Made by a program: the position numbers and the translations under genes
Part shown: piece after piece, positions 33,834-45,045 of the stretch
Numbering within the stretch: the stretch's first letter is position 1
Layout: each line of letters begins with the position of its first letter
The notes under the pieces: generated by a model
What the model was told of the DNA's origin: nothing
The model's database searches: none
Seen by the model: only the letters and a program-made list of their open reading frames with translations
Source of the DNA: Cerrena zonata
Taxonomy: Eukaryota > Basidiomycota > Agaricomycetes > Polyporales > Cerrenaceae
Direction of reading: 5' to 3'
Length of the DNA stretch: 64,000 nt
NCBI GenBank assembly: GCA_038087015.1
Contig: JASBNA010000001.1
Location: 434,001 to 498,000 of the forward strand

Positions 33834-36800
33834 ATGACGACCACAAGGGAAGCAGCCTCTGACAGTCAAGAGCTTTCTTCTCGTTCGCATCCTGCGGGTA
33901 ATCGTCCGAGGCAGCTCGACCTCTTTCCTTCTGATTACGGAGACATCGACAACCCCATTCCGTCCCCACCGTACCAGCGTGACCTGGCTTCTTCTCATTT
34001 ACTACTTCAAGATCATCCTGAACACTCCCCCGCCTATCGGTCCCGCTCCAACCTCGATCTCTCTGCCACCATGGGCGACCAAAAAACGGTGGATCTCACT
34101 GAAGATGAGCCCCAGGTCGTCGACACAAAACGCAAACCTTCGGTCCATTACGGCGAAGACGTCACCAGTCCTCCTCCCAACAGTGCACGACCTCTCTTTA
34201 CTCGACTCGAGTCTAACTATACCGATGGAGATCATGGAGATACTGGCTCTAGGACTCCGTCCATCGCGGGCACCGACACAGAGGATGAGGATGAAGACTA
34301 CGACTGGAGCGGCGAGGAAGATTTAGTTGACGAAGAGGCAAAGTTCGAGCAGCAGATGGGTACGAAGAAGATAAAGCGTCCTTGGGGTTTCCGAAGGTAT
34401 GTACTTTAAGTATCGCTTATGTTTATAGCGTCTTCCCTGTGTTGCCGTGGATGGCACGTTCAAGTGGCCGTATCCTATCCCCGTCCGGCATCCTATTACC
34501 TCCCACCTCTATTTCGCTCAACCTGATCGCAGTGCTAACGTCAATTTCATAGGATCGTTACCCTCCTCTTCTCGTCACTTATCGGGTCGACTTTCCTCTC
34601 GGGCGTTATCATCACTCCTGCGTTGCTTGTCCACTTTTTCTGGTACAAACCTCATCCCGATGACCATAGAAAATATGTCAAGGATAATGTCGAGGCATGG
34701 TTGTTCTGGGCTGCCGCCAACGTCACCATCTCGTGGTACCTGGCCTTCTTGATCGACATTGTTCCTGTCCTTATTCGGTTCTTTGTTTCCCTAACCTGGG
34801 GTCATGTCACTGAGTCTATCAAGAGTAAACTGGATCTGTACAACAGTGTTAAGGATACTGTAAAACCGGTGTTCTATGCTGCTAGTTGCTGGGTTAGCTG
34901 GGTCATCTTGTTCGAATCCATCTTCCAGCTGTACAATCCCGATGACCCGGACTCCAGCCGGGCTGCCTACACACCTAGGGTGAGTGTTTTTAATGGTTGC
35001 TCCTTTACGTGGTTGTCTGACCATGACGCAGGTATTTGATGCTATCGAGTTCCTATTCTTCTTTGCCCTCGTCATCTGTGCTCAAAAGATGCTTTCACAT
35101 GCCATTGGTAGGTGCCCTTATTTATGTCATTTTAAGGTTCATTGCTTGACTTCGAACCTCCCTTCAGCCTTCTCCTTCCACCGCACCGCATATAGGGAAC
35201 GTCTAGACTCCATTACACACACCCTCAACGTCATCGAGAAACTGCGTAGGTACCGTCCAAAACGCGGCCATGCACACAAGTCCTCCTTTGCTTTTGGTCG
35301 TCAAACACCTGTCCTCTCCGCATTCGCACTCTCGCCCTTCTCCGACAAGGAACAGACAGACCGCGGCTCCCGTAAACCTTCACCTATCCCCTCGCGTGCT
35401 GGTACTCCTGATCGATTTGGCGATGTCATGTCTGGAAATGAGGCAGATGGTGAAGATCCCGATGCGACCCTTGTCAAGAAAAAGAAGGATAAGGGCAAAC
35501 AGCGAACAAGCTGGTTAGCTCAACCTGTCGAGACTGCCGAACCCCAATCTACTACGAGCACAACTCGTCACCATGATTATGCAACAAGTCCTCATGCATA
35601 TCCACCTTCGGTGTTCTCTCCCAGTCGTAGTGGTGCTGTTACACCTAACCGAAAGGCGAACTCATCGGAAGGTGATGATGACGCAGGTGCTATAGTTCAT
35701 CAAGCGGCGAAAGCTCTCAAGTCGGCTGTTCTTCATGATGCACGAAACATTCGGGGCAAGTCTGATGATGATTTGGGTGGTCTTGTTTGGAATGTTACTT
35801 CGGCGCATGAGGCGAAGAGGTTGGCTCGGGCGATCTACACTGTGTTCAGGAAACGAAACCGGAACTACCTCCAACCCTCTGATTTCGAGCCGGCTTTCAA
35901 GGATAAAGATGAAGCTAGAGCTGCTTTCCGAGTCTTCGACACAGACAATAATGGCGATATCTCTCGAGCGGAGATCAAGACGACTTTGATCAAAGTGTAC
36001 AAGGAACGTCGGTTCTTGAGTCGCAGTATGCGGGATATCGGCATGGCGTTGAAGACACTAGATCATATCTTGTTGTTCTTTGCTTTGATCATCCTGTTGT
36101 TCATTTCCCTCAGCGTGTTCGATGTCAATGTCGGTGATTCGTTGACGAGTTTGTACTCGATTGGTATCGCTTTGAGTTTCATTTTCAAGAATTCGGCGAG
36201 TAGCGCATTTGATGCGATCATGTTCTTGTTCGTCACTCAGTACGTGGTTGAAGCATATGGATCTTGGGCTTCCTTACTGACAGTTTTTTTAATTATCTTC
36301 TAGCCCCTTCGATACGGGCGACCGGTGCTTCATCGATGGTGAGTAGATTGTGATAGCAACAACGCCTCAGTTGGAGACAGTGCTGATCCTATATTTTAGA
36401 TGAGAACCTTGTAGTCAAGAAGATGGGTCTCTTTGCTGTAAGCACCTGTGATACCGAACTATCTTTCCGCAGAGATGTTAATTTCACCTTTCTCAGACTA
36501 TCTTCACTCGGTCAGATGGAACGGAAACCTATTACTTCAACAGTCTTCTATTCACCAAGTTCATGTATGTCACCAGCTCCACCTTCTTTTCTTGATCTTG
36601 CTTGTTGACATGTTGCTTGCGCAGTATCAATGCACGACGTAGCGCAGTAAGTGCATATGAAATCTATTTGTGCTATTACTCTTCTCATGCTGCTATCAAT
36701 GACGACAGAAAACATTTGAAAACTTGACGATGCAAGTCGCATGGAGAACACCCCTCGAGAAACTTGATGCTCTTGAGCAGTGCCTGAACGATTGGTTGTC

Positions 36801-37477
36801 GACTGAACCTAATCGGTGGTTCGAACCGAGTACTTCTGTGACTTTACAAAAGATCAATTACCAACGGCATCTAGAACTGACTATTGGTATCGGTCATAAT
36901 GGGTACGTGCTTCATAGTCTCCTATCCTCGAGTCTAGACGTCGAACTCAACGTGTCCGTTTTTTATCTACAGGACATGGCAGTGAGTGCAACTCATTTTT
37001 TCATTTCTTTAATATCGAGACCATTCTCAACCATTCTACTTCTTTCTCGTTGCGTTCCTCTCTAGGGTAAGTTCCGTCGTCTCCCCCGTTACTCTGCTAA
37101 AAGCACATCCGCTCACACGATTGCTATAGGATTGGGGTCTTCGATTGGCTCGTAAAACTGCCTTCCACGCCGCAGTTCAATACTACTGCCGTCAACTTGG
37201 GATCGTCGCACACGAGGCTGCCATGCCCATTGCATGGGCTGACCAGGACACCATGGACTACATCCCTCAGACACCTGGAACTCACGAAGAGGAGGAACAT
37301 GACGATACGGACTCCCTTGCTCCACCTCCTAAGATCCCATTCGATGGTGCTTCTCAGCAAGAATCACGTCCTTTGGTCCTCGGCTTCCAGCCTCCTTCGG
37401 AACGTCATGTCGGTGTTCGTGCCCGAAAGTCGAAGAGCAGAAAAGCTGTCTTGCGTACCATTGGTGCAGACGGTTAA
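33834..37477 (+). CDS. MscS-type mechanosensitive channel with EF-hand
   Basis: Twelve exons: 33834-34396, 34553-34979, 35032-35107, 35168-36239, 36304-36338, 36400-36437, 36497-36564, 36625-36646, 36709-36902, 36973-36981, 37066 (one base) and 37130-37477. They total 950 codons plus stop. The protein resembles Msy1/Msy2 of fission yeast, calcium-regulated MscS channels of the endoplasmic reticulum. A disordered acidic N-terminus precedes membrane segments TLLFSSLIGSTFLSGVIITP, WLFWAAANVTISWYLAFLID and FLFFFALVICAQKML. A loop of about 200 residues and an EF-hand, FRVFDTDNNGDISRAEIKTT (ligands D, D, N, D and E), come next. The pore region is ILLFFALIILLFISLSVFDV, then SLYSIGIALSFIFKNSASSA and the beta domain HPFDTGDRCFI. 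Phases around NGTWQDWGLRL only close if base 37066 is a separate exon. Confidence 0.92.
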
Positions 37478-38370
37478 GTATATTGCGTATGTTGCATTAG
37501 ACTTGTAGAGATCTACGGGATCTGTTGGGTCTTGTTGTCTGTTGTGGGACATTAGACATCTTTGGGGCTGTATGTAGGAAAGATATTTTGATACACCCGG
37601 TGTTGCATAGCTGTTTTCATTGTTTTTTTCATCATTTCTGTGCATAGTAAACCTTCTCTCTCCCCGTTCGCGGATGTTAGGGTTGTTTTGGCTATGTTTT
37701 CTTTTACCCTTAGAATAGCCTTGTCGTCGTCACGCATGTGTTGGACACTGTACGAACGTAGTCGTTGGACCTTTCATCCACTTTCACTCCTTTGCCATAT
37801 ACAAAATAGTCACGCCTCATGCGTTTTATTCAATATCAAGTCGTTGTTCACTTTTGATCCTGTGGAGGAGAAAGAAAAAAAGACTTGCCCGATCGGTTAC
37901 CCGCACAATTTTCGACACCCGTCTTTTCAGACTGGAGGCTCCGTAACATGTTTGCGCTGGCTAGTGCAGGGTGAGCATAGTCCAAATCGTGCTAAGCCAT
38001 GGACCCCGTTCTGGCAAGTCTTGTGCTGAATACAGCATAGAAACATCCTTTTATACTCACATTTCGGAGCATTCTTGTATGACTTGGTCGCACGAGCAGC
38101 AGTGCCTAACTCTATCTCAATTGGCTAACAGAGCTATAGAGTGACTTAATTCTACTGGCCGGACCAAACGGGAATAGCCGCGATAGCACTCCCGGACGTT
38201 TAGTATAAGCCCTCTCGGTTCTCCGAGTCAATAGAACGATCGTACATATTTCCGATATGCCTGCAAAGAGCCGATATCCGGTACTGACAGTACTGTCCTT
38301 AAGCTTATCGTTATCCTCCTACATCTACATCCTACCACCACCTAAACTTTGAGATTTTATACCTTCAATC
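37478..38370. other. Intergenic region
   Basis: About 890 bases, T-rich at first (3' end of the channel gene), then the promoter of the dehydrogenase at 38371. The frames present are short and not protein-like. Confidence 0.5.
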
Positions 38371-39730
38371 ATGCCTGGTCGTTTGCAGAACAAAGTACGT
38401 AGGCTGAGTGTATGCATTTAAGATCCGGATGATATTGATTACTGAGCTATTTAGGTTGCTTTGATCACAGGAGCCGGCTCGTAAGACCTCTCAGTCGAGA
38501 TCTGTATACATTTGGTATTGATAGAAGTGTTGCAGTGGCATCGGCATGGAGTCTTCCCTCTTGTTTGCTCAGGAGGGTGCCAACGTCTTGCTTGTGGACG
38601 TAAACCTTGCCGCCGCCGAGAAGGTCCAGAAGACCCTTAGTGAACGATTCCCCAATGTCAAATCTGCCGCCATCAAGGCTGATGTTGGAAAGGAGGAGGA
38701 TATCAAGGGTGCTGTCGATAAGGCTGTCGAGCTTTTCGGTCGTCTGGATGTTATGGTAAGCAGTTTACATGTTCCTCCCGAATATGAAGCTAAATCAGGG
38801 AGTTTCCAAATAGTTCAACAACGCTGGCATGTGGAAAGCTTTGTCAATGGTGAAGATAACATACTGAGCACCATACAGGTATCATGCACCCCGCTGATGA
38901 CAACGCCCTCAACACCGAAGAGAAAATCTGGGATCTGACGCAGACAATCAACGTCAAGGGTGTCTGGTGGGGTTGCAAGTACGCCATCCTTGCTATGCGC
39001 AATAATCCCACCGATGAAGTCAAGGGACTCCACACCGGCGGCAGTATCATCAATACTGCAAGCTTTGTTGCTATTATGGGTGCCGCCACACCCCAGCTGG
39101 CCTGTGAGTCACTTTTCGGGTACGGGTGATGTCAACGGTGACTATATGCGTGTTCTAGACACCGCTTCCAAGGGAGCCGTACTTGCTATGACACGTGAAC
39201 TTGCGATGGTCCATGCGAGAGAGGGTATTCGCCTCAACTCCATCTGCCCGTAAGTTATATCCATCTGATGAGCTATGATTTTACTAACCATCGTGGTTAC
39301 AGTGGACCGCTGAAGACACGTAAGTAATCTGAACATCTGTTCAACCTCAGCCTCATCATCACTGAAATATCGTATCGTAGCATTGCTCATGGATTTCCTC
39401 AACACTGCCGAGAAAAAGGAGCGTCGTCTTGTCCACCTTCCCATGGGACGCTTCGGAGAAGCTATCGAAGTCGCGAAAGGCGCGCTTTTCTGTGCGTAAC
39501 ATGTCGTCTTGCCGCTAGAGAGCTCTCTAATTATATCTTTTTGTATCACAGTGGCAAGCGACGATAGCAGCTATATGACGGTAAGTATTTGACAACAGTG
39601 GATTTTTGGACATATATCTGATCCGTTACTGTCGCAGGGTACCGATTTCAAAGTGGACGGTGGTCTCACCTCATGCTATGTCACTCCTCTCGGTGAACAG
39701 ATTCTCCCTCCTCCATCTAGCCTTGCGTGA
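38371..39730 (+). CDS. Short-chain dehydrogenase/reductase
   Basis: Ten exons (38371-38394, 38455-38480, 38536-38755, 38814-38826, 38879-39103, 39159-39249, 39303-39319, 39381-39491, 39552-39580 and 39638-39730) give 282 residues with every phase consistent. It is a classical SDR. The cofactor motif is ITGAGSGIG at residues 11-20, LVDVNL suggests NAD(H) preference, and ADVGKEEDIK is followed by NNAGIMHP. The active site is Ser in GSIINTASFVAIMG and YTASKGAVLAMTRELA (Tyr-X3-Lys). ICPGPLKTPL and LASDDSSYMTGTDFKVDGG close the family fold. Four exons are under 30 bases. The 13-base exon is followed by an intron that begins GC (gcatgt at 38827), the only donor giving NNAGIMHP. The substrate is not predictable from sequence. 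Confidence 0.92.
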
Positions 39731-39867
39731 TTTGTTGTTGTATCATGCTGTAAAATATAGAAGTCCAACACATTGTTATACAAATTAATAGGGTACATGG
39801 GGTGTGAAAGATAAATCCAGGGATCCGAACTAGATTCAAACAAATAAGTAATCCATACTGTCAACAT

Positions 39868-40682
39868 TTACAGCTCCTTCTTTTGTGAAGCACGCTTCTT
39901 GTCTCCTTCAATCTTCTTGATCCTGGCGATTTCGACACCAATGTCGCTCTTTAAGGCCTTCTGGAACTCAGGACGATATCCGAGCTTGAACAAACATTCC
40001 AAATGAACGAAGAAAGGTGCCAAAACCAATGCTTGAAACACAGAAAGTGAGCTTGTATTTCGTAATGTGACATTTTAGACAAGAATTACCTCCAACAAGA
40101 TTGTCGAGCAACGCGGGGGAACGTTTCTCGGCAACGCCGTGACCGATGAATTGGGCAATCCAAGCACCGACATGAAGGGGGACAACCCAGTGCAAGGAGC
40201 CGGGAGTGTGTGCGACGGAGACGGCGGTCAGGACGGAAACAACGAACTGTGGGGTGTAAAAGAACTAATATCAACAGTTAGTATGTGCAACTAATTTTGC
40301 GAGAAAAATTGAGACGTACTGCTGCAACTGGCTCCATGAGGTAGTAATACACGATATAGAACAACCAAATAAATGAGACTGGTTTGAGCTCAAATTCCAT
40401 GTAATCATTGAATTTGTATTGGAGCGCAGGGAGGAATGGCACAGTAGGCGTGTATTGCAACATGATCATGTATGTCCTACGTCCCATAGTGAGTCCCTGC
40501 ATGTCAAGTTTTTGAAGTCGTAGCCTACCATAAAATTATGGGGACACAGGTGACATGGATCATGATATTTGTCGGGTTGTTGTGGTATGCGCCATAGAAG
40601 GTCAACTAGATACAATCATGAGCTATATTTTTGGGTGAGGGATAACATAACAAACCTGCTTGCGAACGTCCAACGACGACAT
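39868..40682 (-). CDS. MPO1: Mpo1-like 2-hydroxy fatty acid dioxygenase
   Basis: The minus-strand exons from the ATG at 40682 encode about 200 residues of the Mpo1/YGL010W (DUF962) family. The family member in yeast is an Fe(II) peroxide-dependent dioxygenase of fatty acid alpha-oxidation in the endoplasmic reticulum, acting on 2-hydroxy fatty acids from phytosphingosine. Signature histidines are visible: [19 protein letters not shown] after LTF, and [13 protein letters not shown] preceded by IAQFIGHG. Membrane segments are [16 protein letters not shown] and the region around [13 protein letters not shown]. The C-terminus is Lys-rich ([16 protein letters not shown]), like an ER-retention tail (KKxx-like, approximate). 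The first exon is short (40682-40656). Confidence 0.9.
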
Positions 40683-40956
40683 ATTGTGGCTGAATGTGGG
40701 GAAAGGAGGAAGAAAGTGCGGGGGCGGGCCTCGAGAGCAGCCGGTTTATAACATGATCAGGGTATTCAAGCAACGCCGAGACCGGACTACATTCTCCGGC
40801 GCCTAACGGTGTTTCCATATATTCGTATGTGAGACGCCCATACACGTAGGTATCCTCTGCCTGTTCTGAACGTCACTTGATTGTCCTGTTTCTGTCTGGT
40901 TCCTCTCTCGCCCTTGTACACCTTGTGGTTCCTCTGTCTCGCCCGTGAACTTCCAG

Positions 40957-41827
40957 ATGGTCAAATCAACGATCATTGTTCGAGCCACTGATGCTCTTCC
41001 CCTGGCTGCTACCGTAGATGACGAACAGGTGAAGGAATTGTCACACCACCTGGCTACCCAATAGATTGATGTGCATTAGACAGAACAAGCACTCCAGGAA
41101 CACAAGCAACAGGCTAAACTCATCTTTAGGCGTATAAACCCCCAAACTGAGCCGCGGTGCTCTATCGAGAGTGGACAGTACACGTTACAGTATGATGTAT
41201 TGTATTCTCATGATTTGTTCGAAAACTCACAGATGTTTGCCAGTTATCTCATCTCTCAGAATGTGGTGTTCCTCGTCTTTGCAGAAAAGTCCTACCCTCG
41301 GAAACTAGCCTTCTCGTATCTGGACGAACTGTCGAAAGAATTCGCGACATCGTACGGTGCCAAAGTCGATTCTGTTCGGAAGCCCTATGCGTTTGTTGGT
41401 TTCGGTATGCCACGTAGTCCATTACCTTTGGTCCGTGACACTGAAATTATATCTCTCGGTAGACACCTTCATGGCGAAAACTGCAAGGCTATACCAAGAT
41501 ACACGGTCAGCGGGAGCAGGAAGCTCAAGTCTGGATCATCTAAACGGCGAACTCCAAGATGTTACTAGGATCATGACCAAGAACATGGAGGAGCTGTTAT
41601 GGCGTGGGGATTCACTTGACCGTACGTATATCAGTAATTATTTATATTCTCGCTTACTCACTTGTACTCTAGGAATGTCCCACCTTTCGTCTTCTCTGCG
41701 ATCCGAGTCTGAAAAGTATCGCAAAGCTGCCCGAAATGTCAACATCCAAGCTATGATTCGACAATACGCCCCCGTTGCCGCTATCGTTTTCGTAATCTTC
41801 CTCATAATCTGGTGGCGACTATTCTGA
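40957..41827 (+). CDS. SEC22: R-SNARE SEC22
   Basis: Five exons, 40957-41028, 41080-41189, 41244-41404, 41463-41621 and 41673-41827, give 218 residues. Sec22 is the R-SNARE of ER-Golgi transport in both directions, pairing with Sed5/Bos1/Bet1 and with Ufe1/Sec20/Use1. The longin domain runs from MVKSTIIVRATDALPL through YLISQNVVFLVFAEKSYPRK to DELSKEFATSYG. The SNARE motif includes LNGELQDVTRIMTKNMEELL with the zero-layer Arg in WRGDSLDRMSHLSSSL. A single C-terminal anchor is YAPVAAIVFVIFLIIWWRLF. All phases agree, and length and order are normal for the family. Confidence 0.96.
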
Positions 41828-42196
41828 GCCATCCACTCCTAGCTTTTATTTGTATACATACTTTCATCTCTGGACCTCTATTTTATTTCATGTTGTCGGT
41901 TGTGACTTTAAGTCCCGTGCTTCCCACAAGCTTATTGTATGACGCACGGTTTGCAATTGATTGGGGCAGTCCTCATGGCATGCTAATCCTAGCGAGGGTG
42001 TTCCACTTTCAGTACCATTTACGAGAATCGGATAGCTCGGCCAACTCCCGTCTGATGCAACTGATTCCAGACTTAGATTAGAGAACATGCTTTCTCCTCC
42101 CACCACCACCCTCAAAGCTTGATTCCAGCTCCCAGGTTGTCTCGATTGCTTCCAGCTTAAGATTGCCCAATTTCATTTGAGAGTACACAGCAAGTA

Positions 42197-44737
42197 ATGG
42201 CTTCGTACGCCTTCCCCGGTGGGGCCTCACCCTTGCAACAATATGCCCAACCTCTTGGAGTAGTTCCAGGAACGCCTGGGCCACAATACCCAACCATCAA
42301 CCCACAAGGAGCCAATATTCCCGCAGGACAAGTGGTGTATACGACGTCCTACGATGCTTCTGGCCAAATGATCTATCATCCGTTCAAGTATGTCCCGTTG
42401 ACTGTACCATAACACCTGCGATACGTCTGGTTGGGCTGTAATACATGCTAATGATTGCCTTCTTTGCGACGGTAGAGCCGTTCCAGCTAGGTATGTCCTT
42501 AAACTCAACTTCCGGAGTGATCAATTCACTAAGATCGGTCGATCATTTCATGTAGCTACAAGACCTCCGCAGGAATTGTCACTGGAATCCAATGGGTTCC
42601 TATTGATACAACTTCAGTCTTGCCTGTAGGGGCTGCCCCTGCTACCGGGGTGCGTATTTAGGTCTACATACATACTCAAGATGATGTTCACCCCCTGCCC
42701 ATACCTCCTTTAGGACGTCTTGCAATCGGTCGATCGCATTGCAAGTGATCGTAGTCGCGATTGGTGAGAACTGCAGCCAATGATTCAAGTCTGGTATAAC
42801 TCATGTGCCTCGGTTTATAGGGGAAGAGATAGAGATAGAGATGATGACCGATACCGAGACAGCTACCGTCGTACTGGTAGAGACGACCGGGACCGTGATC
42901 GTGACCGTCGTTCTGGTGCATGGGACAGCAGAGACGACTATCGGCGTCGTGAAGAAGATGACTACCGTCGTAAGGACGATAGAGAAATACGTCGTGCGCA
43001 GGATCGCGACGAACGTGAACGTCGGCGAGAAAGAGAATCCCGCAGGATGAGTCAAGGGACCGACCTCTATGCAGCAGCAGGAGGCGATGCCTACCGACGT
43101 GAGAGCAAATACGGCTCTGGCGGGATTGATGACCTCGAGCGTCGTTTCCAGGATCTCGATGTCGACCGTAACCGTGACCGTGATCGTCGAGAACGACCTG
43201 GGGAGTACGACCGGGACAGAATTGCAAGATCCCGACGTGGTTCAATGTACGGAGGAGAACGTCCGGTGCTTCCTGGTCAAGACCCTTACTCCAGAGGGAG
43301 TCCTGCAGCTGGCTATGCAGTGACACCTGGTGGTTATCCAGGTACAACTACGCCAGGTTATGCTACATCCTCTCCATATGCAACTACCGCAAACACAGCT
43401 GGCTACCCACCTACTAGTGGTATTTACGGACGGGATGCTACAGACCCGTCTGGTATTCGACGACCGGTATCTCCTTATCAACAAGGTCCTGTTGGTCCTC
43501 CGACCACCTCTCCTTACCACAACCCTAGCGCTCTCTCTCGTCCTGCTTCTCCCTACCGAGGTGTAGCTCCTTTGGCTTCTTCATACGCTCGTGATGCTGC
43601 AGGAGCTGTTCCAAGGCCTACGTCCCCTTATCGCGGAGTTCCTCCTGTTCAACGTGCAGCTTCACCTTACCATGGTGGAGGTCCTCTTCCTCCTCGTCCT
43701 GCTTCACCTTATCATGCCGGTGGTGTTTTGCCTGCCCGTCCCTCTTCTCCTTACTACGGAGGTGTCTCAGCTCCTCGTCCCATTTCTCCCAACCCAGGTG
43801 GTGTATACCCACCAGGACATATAATGGCAGGCAAACCTGTCGGTCAAGGTCGATCTGGTATCTCTCGTGTACCTTCTCCGGCTCCACCAGGTGGCTATGG
43901 CGACCCAAGAAATTCTCCTCAAACTGGTTATGGCGCTGGTATCGGTGGTGGTTATGGCGGGTCCCCTCATATCCCTGGCCCGGGAATGGAGGACCCCCGT
44001 GCAATGCCTCCTCCGGAAGGGTTTGCGCGTCCTCCCAACCTTGCTCAACCTTACACCCCATTCGATACCATGAAAATTCAAGATATGGATGACTTCTTTG
44101 AGAACATCCCTCGTACGCCTCTAGTTCTGATGACCCACGATGTGTACCATGAGGATTGGATCCGTTTCATGACTGTACGTGTCGCTCTAGTTAATTTTAA
44201 GCATTAGACTAACCAATTGTTCCACAGGATCTCTCTTTAGCTTGGGCTGGAAAACTTCCTGTTCCCCAATACTCTCAGGATGGTCGTGCTCCGAAGAGGA
44301 CCTATCTCACTGCTGATCTTATCGACCTCTGGAATGCCTCATTCTTCGTCAAACGTGGTATCGAAGCCGTATTATACAAAGGCAGAGAACGTCGCTCCGG
44401 AGCCAGCGCCGGTGCCTTCGATACTCACCTTCCAGGATTCGAGGATACACCCGGATACTCTGACGACGACGACGATTTATCTGAGGACAGCGATGATGAC
44501 GAAGAATACGATAGACATCGTGGAGGCGCATACGGTGCTTATGCAGGTGTCTATGGTAGGGGTGCCGAGAGCCAGATGGCTGAATTCCAGGAAGCAAGAC
44601 GTGCTCGTCGTGAACGGAGGAAGGCTGATAAGAAGAGACGTCGTCAGGAGAGGAGGCATCGTCGCAGGGTGCGGGAGGCTGACAGAAAGTATTCTCTCTA
44701 TCTGACCTGTGTGACTCCTCGCGATCCTCTCATGTAA
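42197..44737 (+). CDS. Low-complexity RD/SPY-repeat protein
   Basis: Six exons, 42197-42387, 42476-42490 (15 bases), 42556-42649, 42714-42763, 42821-44174 and 44228-44737, give 737 residues. A Pro/Gln/Gly start is followed by an RD/RR-rich stretch (GRDRDRDDDRYRDSYRR...), then a region of Tyr/Gly/Pro repeats. Among these are about eight units of the form RPxSPYxGG (from 43480 to 43830). A folded-looking block comes next, MKIQDMDDFFENIPRTPLVL and MTHDVYHEDWIRFMTDLSLA, then WAGKLPVPQY and TADLIDLWNASFFVKRGIEA. The C-terminus is acidic and then very basic (RRARRERRKADKKRRRQERR). I recall basidiomycete proteins with the same DVYHEDWIRF block but no function. RNA-related or cytoskeletal roles are possible given composition. 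Confidence 0.8.
42821..43210 (+). repeat. RD/RR-coding low-complexity tract
   Basis: A run of CGTGACCGTGATCG-type repeats encodes alternating Arg and Asp/Glu. It lies inside the gene at 42197-44737. Similar RD tracts occur in splicing-related proteins. Confidence 0.7.
43480..43830 (+). repeat. Tandem SPY repeats (coding)
   Basis: Imperfect tandem units of about 15 codons encode RPxSPYxGG-like sequence, with varied third bases, so selection at protein level is likely. Ser-Pro sites in each unit are candidate proline-directed kinase targets. Confidence 0.7.
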
Positions 44738-45045
44738 AGGCCGCTTCGTTGGACATGACATGGACAAGGATCAATCTGTATGAAGATATGCTGCTCAAAT
44801 TTCTCTGTTGTATGTACGTTTTTTGTAACAAAATACCCTCATAGACCTTGGTGTACTGTGTACATCATCGACAGACCATGTAAACTTGAATTGTATCTGG
44901 GGATGTAGTATCACGAGTAAGAGAGTCGTGTAATATATGTATTTGAACTATTGTACGTCGGAAACAAAGTGAAGCGGAATAAAAGCGAGATAATATACAC
45001 TATACCTTAAGAGGTCCCTAACAGAAGCGTATAAATGTGCGAGTA

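Noticed and set aside
42688..43347. Minus-strand frame of 219 codons, His/Arg rich
   Set aside because: Antisense of the RD-repeat exon; repeat codons leave the opposite strand open by composition.
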